NCBI RefSeq assembly: GCF_000430885.1
Contig: NZ_AUMW01000015.1
Location: forward strand, 33,333 to 97,332
Source of the DNA: Desulfotruncus alcoholivorax DSM 16058
GTDB lineage: Bacteria; Bacillota; Desulfotomaculia; Desulfotomaculales; Desulfallaceae
Reading direction: 5' to 3'
Length of the DNA: 64,000 nt
Made by a program: the position numbers and the translations under genes. The notes under the pieces are model-generated. The model was not told where the DNA came from and searched no databases. It worked only from the letters and a program-made list of their open reading frames with translations. Numbering within the stretch: the stretch's first letter is position 1; every line of letters starts with the position of its first letter. This document shows positions 51,190 to 59,310 of this stretch, piece after piece.

Positions 51190-53601
51190 TTATTCCAATA
51201 CTATTTCATAAATCATATCCCACAACATATATACAGTAACTTTGTAACCGCTTTTAAGATTGGTTTTACCTATAGTGACGCCGCCGGGATTGTGGATATA
51301 TACATTATCTTGTAAGTCGTATTTTTTCCAGCTGGTTCCTTCCACCAAATAAATACTGTCCTCATCAATATCAACACTATAGGCCAGTTTGCTGGACACT
51401 TTATCCATAACCCTAAAAATATAACCACCGTCATCGTTTTCGATAACTTCCATCCTGTCTCCGACAGCCAGGACGCTGATTGCCGAGTATACTTTACCGT
51501 CGCTTTCAACCTTGCTGCCACTGCTGAAGGACAGCAAGGCGGTTTTGCCGTTGAACAACTTCAGGCTTACGGTGCTTCTGGTTGTGTCGATAAAAGTTAC
51601 CTGCCCGTACTGCGGGTTGAGCACTTCAACCGTCTTCAAATCATTGCCGCTGAAAACAGCCCGCACCAGGTCGCCTATATTCACATCCGCCACATCGGGA
51701 TAAGTTATGCCGGGGATAATCAACTCCGCGCCGTCCCTGATATGGAGCCATCTACTGTCCCCCTCTTCATCCACCACATCCAGCCGGTTTAAAGTATCCC
51801 TGACTGTTTCCACCCTGCAAATCAGAGTGCTCCGCAAATCGATTTCCACCACTTTATCGCCGGATAATACTAGGTACGCATAATCGCCCCGCCTGAGCTC
51901 GTCAACTTCGTCCCGGTTATCCTGGCTGTTGACGTCGGCATTTTTGGATATAAAATAAGTTTCTTTATCACCGTTGTCCCTTTGGAATTCCATAATCAAA
52001 CTGTCGGCATCAATGCTGGTGATTACACCACCAACCTTATTGTCGGTTGCCAGATAGATGATGTCCCCGTCAAACAGGCGAATCTTGACATCCATATCTT
52101 TTTTAACATCACTTAAGTCTGCATTATCGTCATCATCCACAATGATACGCGCATTGCCCAAAACATCATATACATCTATCGTCCCAGTGCGGTCTTTCAG
52201 GGTGACCCGGTCGTTTGTCGTGTCAACGGCCATGACGGTGGCGGTAAAATCATTTTCAGCCTGGCGCCCGAAAACGGTTATTGATGTTACCGCGCCGTCG
52301 TTGATTGTCGCCGAAACCGTGTCCCCCTCTTGCAAATCGGAAACATAAGCGCCGGTCGTACCGGAAATGTTGACCTGCACGTCCGCAGGCAAAGTGTAGA
52401 CATACAGCTTGCCGTCCACTTCAAGGTTGATAAAATTCTTTGCAATATTCAAGGCCACAATCTTACCTGTTAAAGTAAGCCGTGAGGCAACCTCCAATAT
52501 TTCAATTCCGGTGACTTCGTTGTCTTGTACGGTTACCTTAACCCGGTCACCCGTAGTAATATCATTCAAGGCGGGCAGCCGAACACCCGGAGCGGTAACA
52601 TTGACCGTGCCGCTCAACCTGTAAGGCTGCAACCGGTCATCACTTAATTGAAGGGTCAAAAGCCCGGCTTCCTGGTCCAAGTCATATACGACCCCTTCTG
52701 TTGCCAAAGAGCCGCTTTTTGATTTAACATTTATACTCAAAACGTAACCTTGCGCATCCAGTCCAACACTTACTTCATCCCCGGGCTGAAGCGCATTTAA
52801 ACCCTGGGCGCTGGAGCCCACAACAGAAACGGAAGCGCTACCCGGCAGGTAAAGAGTTTTTAGATTCCCCCCAGCCTCCTCCACCACAAAGGCGCTTAAT
52901 TCCGGATAAATTTTTACCACCAGTCCGCTTACAGTGCTGGACGCCTGCTGCCCGGCATTGTTGCCGCCCGTTCCCTGCAATGCATTTGATGCGCGGCTTA
53001 AAAAAGATACCATTTCCGCCCGGGTTACTTCACGGTCGGGCTTAAATGAATTATCAGGATAGCCTGCTATCAACTTGTTGTCCTGGGCCACCCTCACATA
53101 ATAAACAGCCCAATCCGGTATTTTAAAAGTATCCGTAAATACGGGCATTAATAATTTTTCCTCGGCTTCCGCTTCTTTACCGATCATCCGCACCAGCAGC
53201 CTGGCCACCCAGGCCCTGTTTGCAGCACTGTAGGCGCTGAACTGATCGGAATCTTTGATCAACCCCTGCTGCAATGCCAGTTTAACATCACTTACCGCAT
53301 AACTGGGAACAGGGAATGAAACTTGAGGAAGTGTACCGGTTGAAGAATTCTGCAAACCCAATGTTCTAACGGCCATGCAAACTGCTTCAACCTGGCTGAC
53401 GGTATTGTTGGGTTTGAAGGTCCCGTCCGGGTAACCGCCTATAACGCCCCGGCCCGACATTGTTTTAATGATGTTAGCAGCCCAATGGTCGGACTTGACA
53501 TCGGAAAAATCAGCCCGTGCCGCTCCGCTAAAAAATAAGGTCGGCAGCATGGCCAGCAATAAAACCGCCAATCCCTTGAGCAGGCTTTGTTTCCACATCA
53601 T
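51190..53601 (-). CDS. SLH-domain surface protein with about eight repeated beta modules
   Basis: A secreted protein of 803 residues. The signal peptide (about 1-30, ending SGAARA) precedes three SLH domains (about 31-210): FSDVKSDHWAANII, a divergent middle one, and FTDTFKIPDWAVYY with TRAEM. The rest (about 215-803) is a chain of about eight modules of 65-75 residues, each with a start like GVVYDLDQEAGLLTLQL and an end like DLQEGDTVSATINDGAVTSI. The modules resemble small beta-barrels such as DUF5666, but the family name is a guess. GGGGGAG lies upstream of the ATG at 53601, preferred to the GTG three codons earlier. It is anchored through the CsaB-pyruvylated polymer. Confidence 0.87.
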   Translation of the reverse strand: MMWKQSLLKGLAVLLLAMLPTLFFSGAARADFSDVKSDHWAANIIKTMSGRGVIGGYPDGTFKPNNTVSQVEAVCMAVRTLGLQNSSTGTLPQVSFPVPSYAVSDVKLALQQGLIKDSDQFSAYSAANRAWVARLLVRMIGKEAEAEEKLLMPVFTDTFKIPDWAVYYVRVAQDNKLIAGYPDNSFKPDREVTRAEMVSFLSRASNALQGTGGNNAGQQASSTVSGLVVKIYPELSAFVVEEAGGNLKTLYLPGSASVSVVGSSAQGLNALQPGDEVSVGLDAQGYVLSINVKSKSGSLATEGVVYDLDQEAGLLTLQLSDDRLQPYRLSGTVNVTAPGVRLPALNDITTGDRVKVTVQDNEVTGIEILEVASRLTLTGKIVALNIAKNFINLEVDGKLYVYTLPADVQVNISGTTGAYVSDLQEGDTVSATINDGAVTSITVFGRQAENDFTATVMAVDTTNDRVTLKDRTGTIDVYDVLGNARIIVDDDDNADLSDVKKDMDVKIRLFDGDIIYLATDNKVGGVITSIDADSLIMEFQRDNGDKETYFISKNADVNSQDNRDEVDELRRGDYAYLVLSGDKVVEIDLRSTLICRVETVRDTLNRLDVVDEEGDSRWLHIRDGAELIIPGITYPDVADVNIGDLVRAVFSGNDLKTVEVLNPQYGQVTFIDTTRSTVSLKLFNGKTALLSFSSGSKVESDGKVYSAISVLAVGDRMEVIENDDGGYIFRVMDKVSSKLAYSVDIDEDSIYLVEGTSWKKYDLQDNVYIHNPGGVTIGKTNLKSGYKVTVYMLWDMIYEIVLE

Positions 53602-53737
53602 AAAATCCACTCCCCCGGTATTTTTTCTGCACCAAACTTGCCTTTACACACTTGCTCTACTTGCTTTTAATAATTTATATTTATTTCGACAGCTATAGCC
53701 CAAATCCTGCCAAGTAAGGATAAATCCTCTGCACTGA
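53602..53737. other. AT-rich leader of the third SLH gene
   Basis: The whole gap 53602-54204 is about 600 bases. This first part is AT-rich and probably carries the SLH promoter, though no convincing -35/-10 pair was found. A transposase relic, a terminator, a structured GC-rich segment and the TetR promoter fill the rest. Confidence 0.35.
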
Positions 53738-53899
53738 TTTGACGACAACTATAAAGAGTTTACGGAAATATTTCTGTGGGAAGATGAACGCAAAGTAGAT
53801 AAGACGGGTTGGGCAAGCTTGGCCGGTAATACTTATGAGGTGGATTTGGAACTGGTGGGCCAAAGAGTTTTGCTAAGGTGCTTGAAGAATAGCATATAG
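53738..53899 (+). pseudogene. C-terminal fragment of a Mu/IS-type DDE transposase
   Basis: The plus strand encodes FDDNYKEFTEIFLWEDERKV, DKTGWASLAGNTYEVDLELV and GQRVLLRCLKNSI, then TAG. This matches the C-terminal beta domain of Mu-type transposases (LWEEERKVDKTG..). An in-frame TGA precedes it and there is no start, so it is a scar of a lost insertion element. Confidence 0.65.
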
Positions 53900-53924
53900 G
53901 CCGGGTTTTAGCTGATTATGACAC

Positions 53925-53956
53925 AAAAAAGGCAGCCTCTTGGTCTGCCTTTTTTT
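53925..53956. terminator. Bidirectional terminator after the transposase scar
   Basis: AAAAAAGGCAG (53925-53935) pairs with CTGCCTTTTTTT (53945-53956) around a 9-base loop, with T-runs on both strands. Confidence 0.7.
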
Positions 53957-54039
53957 GTTGTTCGGATATTCTCGAACTACTGAGAGCTTGTATTGAGTTA
54001 ACTGCCAGGGTAACGTTTTTATATGTTGTCAACAACCCC

Positions 54040-54135
54040 GTCCCCGTGTCATCATGGCACCCTAACACGGGGCGATGGCATGGCGGGATTCGCACCCGCT
54101 ATATAAGGCGACCTAGCTCGGACGCACAGCCCGGC
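54040..54135. other. GC-rich structured segment with tRNA T-arm-like hairpin
   Basis: The segment contains GCGGGATTCGCACCCGC (about 54083-54099), a 5-bp stem that on minus reads like a T-arm, and GCTATATAAGGCGACCTAGC. No full cloverleaf can be built. It may be the end of a mobile element or its non-coding RNA. Confidence 0.3.
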
Positions 54136-54141
54136 ACCTTA

Positions 54142-54199
54142 TTGACAAATACGAAAATGGTTATAAAATGATAATTAACTAATTAGTTAGTTAATTATC
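54142..54199 (+). promoter_or_regulatory. Promoter and palindromic operator of the TetR/ABC exporter operon
   Basis: TTGACA (54142-54147) and TAAAAT (54164-54169) are 16 bases apart. Directly after the -10 lies a perfect inverted repeat, GATAATTAACTAA (54170-54182) and TTAGTTAATTATC (54187-54199), spaced by TTAG. A TetR dimer bound there would block the start site. Confidence 0.7.
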
Positions 54200-54204
54200 G
54201 AAAG

Positions 54205-54834
54205 ATGGTGTTGCCATTGAAAGATATTGAATCAAAAGCTAAGGAAACCAAACAACGTATTCTGCGGGCAGCGGAAAAAATTTTTGCCCAAAAAGGTTTA
54301 GACGGCGCCAGGGTAGATGAAATTGCCGGGCTGGCAGAAATAAATAAACGCATGCTTTATTATTATTTTGATAATAAAGAAAAACTGTACCAGGCCGTGC
54401 TGAGTAGAAATTTTGCCAAAATCTATACTACGGGTAAGCTGGCTGTCAGAGAGGGCAGCAGCCCCAGGGAAAAGGCTGAGCAGGTTATTAGAAGTTACTT
54501 TTATTTTCTGGCGGAAAATCCTGAGTATGTCCGCATTATGGGCTGGGAGGCCATGCAGGGCGGAAAATATGCTAGGGAATTACTGCCCGGCTATCTTTGG
54601 GAAAGCTGGCCCGCTTTAAATGAGATTATGGAATCAGGGGTTCAGGAAGGAATATTCCGGCCCAATATTGATATTCGCCAATTCTTGGTGAGTGTGAATT
54701 CTTTGTGCCTTCATTACTTCACCCGCCGGTACATGTTGCAAATTATGTGGGAGGAAGACATAACTTCCCCGGCGATGCTGGAAAAAAGGCTGCAGCATAT
54801 ACTTGAACTGATTTTTGAAGGCATCTCCTGTTAA
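54205..54834 (+). CDS. TetR family transcriptional regulator
   Basis: A regulator of 209 residues with the TetR DNA-binding domain at about 10-60 (KQRILRAAEKIFAQKGLDGA, VDEIAGLAEINKRMLYYYFDNKEKLY) and a larger ligand-binding domain behind it. It is the first gene of a plus-strand operon with an adaptor, an ABC ATPase and two permeases, the layout of CecR-YbhGFSR. The 30-bp palindrome just upstream is its likely operator. The ATG at 54205 has a poor binding site; TTG at 54217 with GATGGTG upstream is an alternative. Confidence 0.9.
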   Translation: MVLPLKDIESKAKETKQRILRAAEKIFAQKGLDGARVDEIAGLAEINKRMLYYYFDNKEKLYQAVLSRNFAKIYTTGKLAVREGSSPREKAEQVIRSYFYFLAENPEYVRIMGWEAMQGGKYARELLPGYLWESWPALNEIMESGVQEGIFRPNIDIRQFLVSVNSLCLHYFTRRYMLQIMWEEDITSPAMLEKRLQHILELIFEGISC

Positions 54835-54873
54835 CTTAATCATTGTTACTTAAATCAGAGGGAGGATCAAAAA

Positions 54874-55941
54874 GTGTCTGCCGGTGCCTTTACAAAAATT
54901 AATCTCCAAAAAACCTTGGTGGCAGTCCTGTTTTTGGGGCTCATAATTGCCACCATAGTTATTTTTCATATTTACTTTGCCAGCAAACAAAGTGCCCTCG
55001 CCGAAGAACAAAAAAGCTTAACTACCACAGGAACGGTGGAAGCGAAAAGTGTGATGGCTTCTTTTAAAGTACCTGGGAAAATAGTCAAGTTCTATTGTGA
55101 CGAAGGGAGCAAAGTGCAGGAAGGGCAGAAACTGGCCAAACTGGAGAGCATAGAAATAGCGGCTAAGCTAAGTCAGGCTCAGGGTGCCTACCAGTCAGCC
55201 CTGGCTCAGGCCCGCGAAGCAAGTGAGGCCATTTCGTTAACCGACCAACAGGTGGAAGCTGCCATAGATCAGGCCCGTGCTAAAGTGGCCCAAGCAGAGG
55301 CAAGCCTAAATAATGCTCAAGAGACATATGACCGGATGACCGTCTTGCACCAAGAGCAGGCCATTTCCGACGATGACTACGACAAAGCAACCACCGGCTA
55401 TGCCTTGGCTCAAAACCAATTAAAAGAGGCCCAGGCTGTCCTGAGCCAGACACTGGCAGCCCGCATCAAGGTGCAGGTATCCCAATCACAATACCAGGCT
55501 GCACTTGGCCAAGCTGAACAGGCACGGGGAGTTGTCAAGGAAATCCAAGCCACCTTGGATAACACCTTGCTAAAATCACCGCAAACCGGCTATGTCACCC
55601 AAAAATATCTTGAGCAGGGGGAAATGGCCAACGCCGGTACCCCTGTTCTGGAAATTACCGATTTGAAGCATACATACGTCAAGCTTTTTATTGATGAGAA
55701 AAAAATTGGCCGGGTACACCTTAAACAGGAGGCGGAAATTAAAGTAGACGCCTATCCCGGCAAGATTTTCCGGGGCCAGGTGGTCTGGATCAACGATGCC
55801 GGAGACTTTGCTGTGCAAAAGGCGGTTAACGAACAGTTTAGCCACGATATCCGCAGTTTTGAGGTAAAGGTGGCTGTCCCCAATCCGGACCTGACACTGA
55901 AGGTGGGTATGACTGCTGTGGTAAAGCTGCTTGAGGAATAA
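54874..55941 (+). CDS. HlyD-family membrane fusion protein of an ABC exporter (YbhG-like)
   Basis: A 355-residue adaptor with one N-terminal membrane helix (about 15-34). It continues with TTTGTVEAKSVMASFKVPGK and a first lipoyl half, a long Gln/Ala/Glu-rich coiled-coil hairpin (about 95-230), the second lipoyl half LLKSPQTGYVTQKYLEQGEM, and a beta-barrel. The GTG at 54874 has GGGAGG 8 bases upstream. The gene lies 39 bases after the TetR gene and 24 before the ATPase gene. Confidence 0.9.
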   Translation: MSAGAFTKINLQKTLVAVLFLGLIIATIVIFHIYFASKQSALAEEQKSLTTTGTVEAKSVMASFKVPGKIVKFYCDEGSKVQEGQKLAKLESIEIAAKLSQAQGAYQSALAQAREASEAISLTDQQVEAAIDQARAKVAQAEASLNNAQETYDRMTVLHQEQAISDDDYDKATTGYALAQNQLKEAQAVLSQTLAARIKVQVSQSQYQAALGQAEQARGVVKEIQATLDNTLLKSPQTGYVTQKYLEQGEMANAGTPVLEITDLKHTYVKLFIDEKKIGRVHLKQEAEIKVDAYPGKIFRGQVVWINDAGDFAVQKAVNEQFSHDIRSFEVKVAVPNPDLTLKVGMTAVVKLLEE

Positions 55942-55965
55942 AATTAACATTGGAGGGATTCAGCT

Positions 55966-56667
55966 ATGCCACCTATTATAGAAGTCAAAGATCTGCTTCA
56001 GGTTATAAGAAAAAAAAGCGTTTTTAATGGAGTGTCCCTGGAAGTTCAGGCAGGAGAATGTTTCGGTTTGTTCGGCAACAAATCCGCCGGTAAAACAGCC
56101 CTGCTGCATATTCTGGCTGGTATTGACAGGTTTACGGCAGGCAGTGTCAGGATCATGGGATACGATATCAGAAAAACCGAAAGATTTAAAAGCCATTTAG
56201 GGCTGGTAACTCAGGAAAGAAGCCTTTTTCAGGATTTAAAGGTTTGCGAAAACCTGGACTTTATCGCCGCACTAAAAAAGGCCGACTCACAAAACATCAG
56301 GCAGGTGGTGGAGCAACTGGAACTGCAAAGTTACTTAAATGAACCGGTAGAAACACTGGATGAAGGTGTCTACCAGCGTCTTGCCCTGGCCTGTGCATTA
56401 GTAAATGCACCCAAGTTATTACTGATCGACGAATTAATTGACGGCCTTGATTTCCATTCTTATAAATTAATTGCCAAAGCAATAAAAAATTATTTATCCA
56501 CTGGAGGTACTTGCCTCTGGGCGTTTCACAGAGTTAAATTTAGTGCTTACATGGACAGGATAGGCTGGCTGGATAAAGGAGAAATTATCGTTTACCGGCC
56601 CGGTGAGCTGATAAAAGAATATCGCAATATTTTTCAAATAAATGAAAAACACAAGCTACTTCATTAA
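55966..56667 (+). CDS. ABC transporter ATP-binding protein with divergent signature
   Basis: A 233-residue ATPase for the two permeases behind it. Walker A is LFGNKSAGKTALLH and Walker B is LLLIDELIDGLD; the switch His is in WAFHRVKF. The signature loop usually reads LSGGMKQRL but here reads LDEGVYQRLALA, so the Ser-Gly-Gly is lost. A GGAGG precedes the ATG at 55966. The stop lies 38 bases before the next likely start. The changed signature may lower ATP hydrolysis or point to a degenerate site. Confidence 0.88.
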   Translation: MPPIIEVKDLLQVIRKKSVFNGVSLEVQAGECFGLFGNKSAGKTALLHILAGIDRFTAGSVRIMGYDIRKTERFKSHLGLVTQERSLFQDLKVCENLDFIAALKKADSQNIRQVVEQLELQSYLNEPVETLDEGVYQRLALACALVNAPKLLLIDELIDGLDFHSYKLIAKAIKNYLSTGGTCLWAFHRVKFSAYMDRIGWLDKGEIIVYRPGELIKEYRNIFQINEKHKLLH

Positions 56668-56705
56668 TATTGGAGCAACTCAACTTTTCAAAAGTGGTGA
56701 TCATT

Positions 56706-57845
56706 ATGTTTAAGCAAGGCCTGTCCGTAATGTACCGGGAAATAACTTATATGTGGCGGGACCGGGGTCTGAGAAACCTCTTGCTCATTGGACCTTTGCT
56801 GGGATTGTTTTTATTTTACGCTACTTACAGTGCTCAGGCAATCAAAGACATACCCACAGCCATAGTCTGTTTGGACCGGTCCGACACCGCACGTCAGCTG
56901 GTTGAGGACATGAAAAATGCTGAATATTTAAAGGTTATAGCCTATCCCCCTAACTTTCAGGATCTGGAGGAGTTAATTAAAAATGGCCGTGTTGTGGTAG
57001 GTATAGTTATTCCGGAGGATCTGGGCCAAAAGGTTGCCCTGCACCGCCAGGCAACTGTCCTGGTTGCGGTGGACGGCAGTAATATGATTTATGCTACTAA
57101 CGCCGCCAGTGCTGTTATGACTGTTACCCACACTATCAGCGCCCGGGCAGGCATCAATGCCCTGGTATCTAACGGTATAAACTTCAGCCAGGCCCAGGAG
57201 GCTTACCAGGGTATTAATATTCGGGAAGAGCCGTGGTTTAACCCCACCTTGAATTATGCTTATTTTTTAGTGTTGGCTTTAACTTTAAACATATGGCAGC
57301 AATGTTGCACGCTGGTTGCCAGTATGAACGTAATAGGAGAAACCGGGCGCAGGAGTTGGTACCAGATTAAGGCCTCCGGCATTTCTGTTTTTAAATTGTT
57401 TTTCAGTAAATCAATTGTACAGGTGACCATGTTTATGCTTCTGGTTCTACCCATTTATATTATTTCCTATATTTTCCTGCATATCCCTATGCACTGCAAT
57501 TTTGGATTGCTGCTATTGTTTACACTGGCTTTTACTCTTGCCCTGCACAGTATTGGTACACTAGCCTCCAGCTTGAGTCACAGTGCCATAGACTCCATTA
57601 GATTGGGCATGCTGATTGCACTGCCTTCTTTTATACTTTCCGGTTATACCTGGCCAATGGAGTCAATGCCCCATTACCTGCAGCAAGCCGTAAAAATATT
57701 GCCACAGACCTGGTTTTTTCAGGGTATCAATTATTTAACCTTTAAAAACCCCGGGCCGGCATTTATTGGACATTACTTTCTGATTCTGTCCCTTACTGCA
57801 GTCACCTGTTATGGGGTGGCGGCTATCGTGACTTTACGTAAATAA
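56706..57845 (+). CDS. ABC-2 type permease (YbhS/YbhR-like), first copy
   Basis: A membrane protein of 379 residues with one N-terminal helix, an extracytoplasmic domain of about 130 residues (TAIVCLDRSDTARQLVEDM, VGIVIPEDLGQKVAL) and five C-terminal helices ending in LSGYTWPMESMPHYLQ. GGTGATC lies before the ATG at 56706; the TTG at 56670 has no such site. It is similar in layout to the next gene, with which it probably forms the heterodimeric channel. Confidence 0.88.
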   Translation: MFKQGLSVMYREITYMWRDRGLRNLLLIGPLLGLFLFYATYSAQAIKDIPTAIVCLDRSDTARQLVEDMKNAEYLKVIAYPPNFQDLEELIKNGRVVVGIVIPEDLGQKVALHRQATVLVAVDGSNMIYATNAASAVMTVTHTISARAGINALVSNGINFSQAQEAYQGINIREEPWFNPTLNYAYFLVLALTLNIWQQCCTLVASMNVIGETGRRSWYQIKASGISVFKLFFSKSIVQVTMFMLLVLPIYIISYIFLHIPMHCNFGLLLLFTLAFTLALHSIGTLASSLSHSAIDSIRLGMLIALPSFILSGYTWPMESMPHYLQQAVKILPQTWFFQGINYLTFKNPGPAFIGHYFLILSLTAVTCYGVAAIVTLRK

Positions 57846-57905
57846 CAGCATAATCCCTTGGCCTTCTCCATTCGAAGGATAAATTTCATGCAGGGAGGAT
57901 CTCAC

Positions 57906-59054
57906 TTGCGACAGGTGCTAAACATAACTTATTATGAAACGATTCACATATTACGAAACAGACTGCTCTTAGGGCAAATATTTTTCGTGCCATTTCTCTA
58001 CACCTTGCTTCTCGGCACGGTTTATATCGCAGGAGTTTTAAACAATATTCCCCTGGGCGTAGTTGATCTGGATAACTCACAATTGAGCCGGGAAGTTGTT
58101 ACTGCTTTTGCCAACAGTCCGTACTTTAAATTAAATAAACAAATAAATACCTACCACGGACTGGAACAGGCAATGAGAGACGGTACGGTGCGGGCCGGCA
58201 TAGTGATCCCCGAAGACTATGCCCAGAAGGTTTCCTTGCATCAAAACACTAAAGTTTTAATGGTCTATGACAGCTCCAATCTTATCTGGGGCTATAATAC
58301 CAGGAAATACGCCCGTGAGGTAATTAACAGCTTTAATATCGATCATACAGCAGCTTATCTGGCCGGGTTGGGTTTAACCCAAGAGGAAGTCCATAATAAT
58401 ATGGACACAATTTCCTTAAACATGGAAGTATGGTATAACCCCACGTACAGTTATGCTACCTTTATCCTTTTAGGAATCATTTTAATGATACTGCACCAGA
58501 TTGGACTGCAAAGTGTCGGTTTAACTGTTACCAGGGAAAAAGAGCAAAATAGCTGGCTTCAGTTTCTCAGTTCATCAGTACCTCCATGGAAAATTTTCCT
58601 GGGCAAATGTCTGCCCTATTATACCGGCGGCTTTTTTAACTACGCCCTGCTGCTCTGGCTTGCCAGTGATCTGATACACGTAAAAATCAGCGGCTCACTG
58701 TTATTATTAATCCTTTTAGGTGTAATTTATATTCTTGTTATCAATGCTGCGGGCTTTTATATTTCGGTAAAGGCAGCCAATTCATTGCAGGTTACCCGGT
58801 ACATAATGCTGCTGTCTGTCCCTATGTTCATTATTTCCGGTTACACCTGGCCAAGCAGATATATACCGCCTTATATAAACAAACTGGCCCATTTGCTGCC
58901 CTTCACCTGGATGTCTGAAGGTTTTCGGTTGGCCACCCTGAAAGGATTGGGGTTTCATTACCTAGTCAGCCATATTCTTGCACTGACCGCAATGTCTGTG
59001 GCGGCGCTATTGCCGGCAATGACCTTCGACAAACACAGAAAGTTTCCGGGATAA
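57906..59054 (+). CDS. ABC-2 type permease (YbhS/YbhR-like), second copy
   Basis: A membrane protein of 382 residues, related to the preceding permease. It has an N-terminal helix, an extracytoplasmic domain (LGVVDLDNSQLSREVVTAF, RAGIVIPEDYAQKV) and five C-terminal helices with IISGYTWPSRYIPPYI. The TTG at 57906 is preferred because AGGGAGG lies 7 bases before it; an ATG 16 codons upstream has none. It ends the operon; the substrate may be a drug or cation, as in YbhFSR. Confidence 0.88.
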   Translation: MRQVLNITYYETIHILRNRLLLGQIFFVPFLYTLLLGTVYIAGVLNNIPLGVVDLDNSQLSREVVTAFANSPYFKLNKQINTYHGLEQAMRDGTVRAGIVIPEDYAQKVSLHQNTKVLMVYDSSNLIWGYNTRKYAREVINSFNIDHTAAYLAGLGLTQEEVHNNMDTISLNMEVWYNPTYSYATFILLGIILMILHQIGLQSVGLTVTREKEQNSWLQFLSSSVPPWKIFLGKCLPYYTGGFFNYALLLWLASDLIHVKISGSLLLLILLGVIYILVINAAGFYISVKAANSLQVTRYIMLLSVPMFIISGYTWPSRYIPPYINKLAHLLPFTWMSEGFRLATLKGLGFHYLVSHILALTAMSVAALLPAMTFDKHRKFPG

Positions 59055-59110
59055 TAATAGACTGTAAACACCTATATTTTTAAAATTTTTTTGTATAAAA
59101 TTTTTAAAAA

Positions 59111-59169
59111 GAAACTTTAATCTAAATTGATTAAAATTTCTTGATTTTACGGCTAATTCATTTTATATT
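59111..59169 (+). promoter_or_regulatory. Inverted repeat and SigA-like promoter of the stalk/SCP2 gene
   Basis: TTGATT (59141-59146) and TATATT (59164-59169) are spaced by 17 bases. Just upstream lies an imperfect inverted repeat, GAAACTTTAATC (59111-59122) and GATTAAAATTTC (59129-59140). The leader from here to the start at 59311 is about 135 bases and holds a small frame with a GAAAGGAG site, but no known riboswitch was recognised. Confidence 0.45.
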
Positions 59170-59310
59170 TATATATAGCTCAGGGGCGAAAGTATCTTTT
59201 TTGAAAGGAGTGAACAGAGCCATAAAATGAATACGGGTTTTTCTGTATTTTTTAACTTTTACAGGAAGTAGCTAATCCAGGATTTTTAAATTTATTAGGA
59301 GGTAACGCCT

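Noticed and set aside
54075..54105. Possible tRNA on the minus strand
   Set aside because: Only a T-arm-like hairpin is present; acceptor, D and anticodon arms cannot be formed.
54040..54135. Guide RNA of a TnpB/IscB-type element
   Set aside because: No tnpB, iscB or tnpA gene, intact or broken, lies beside it; the neighbouring scar is from a Mu-type transposase.
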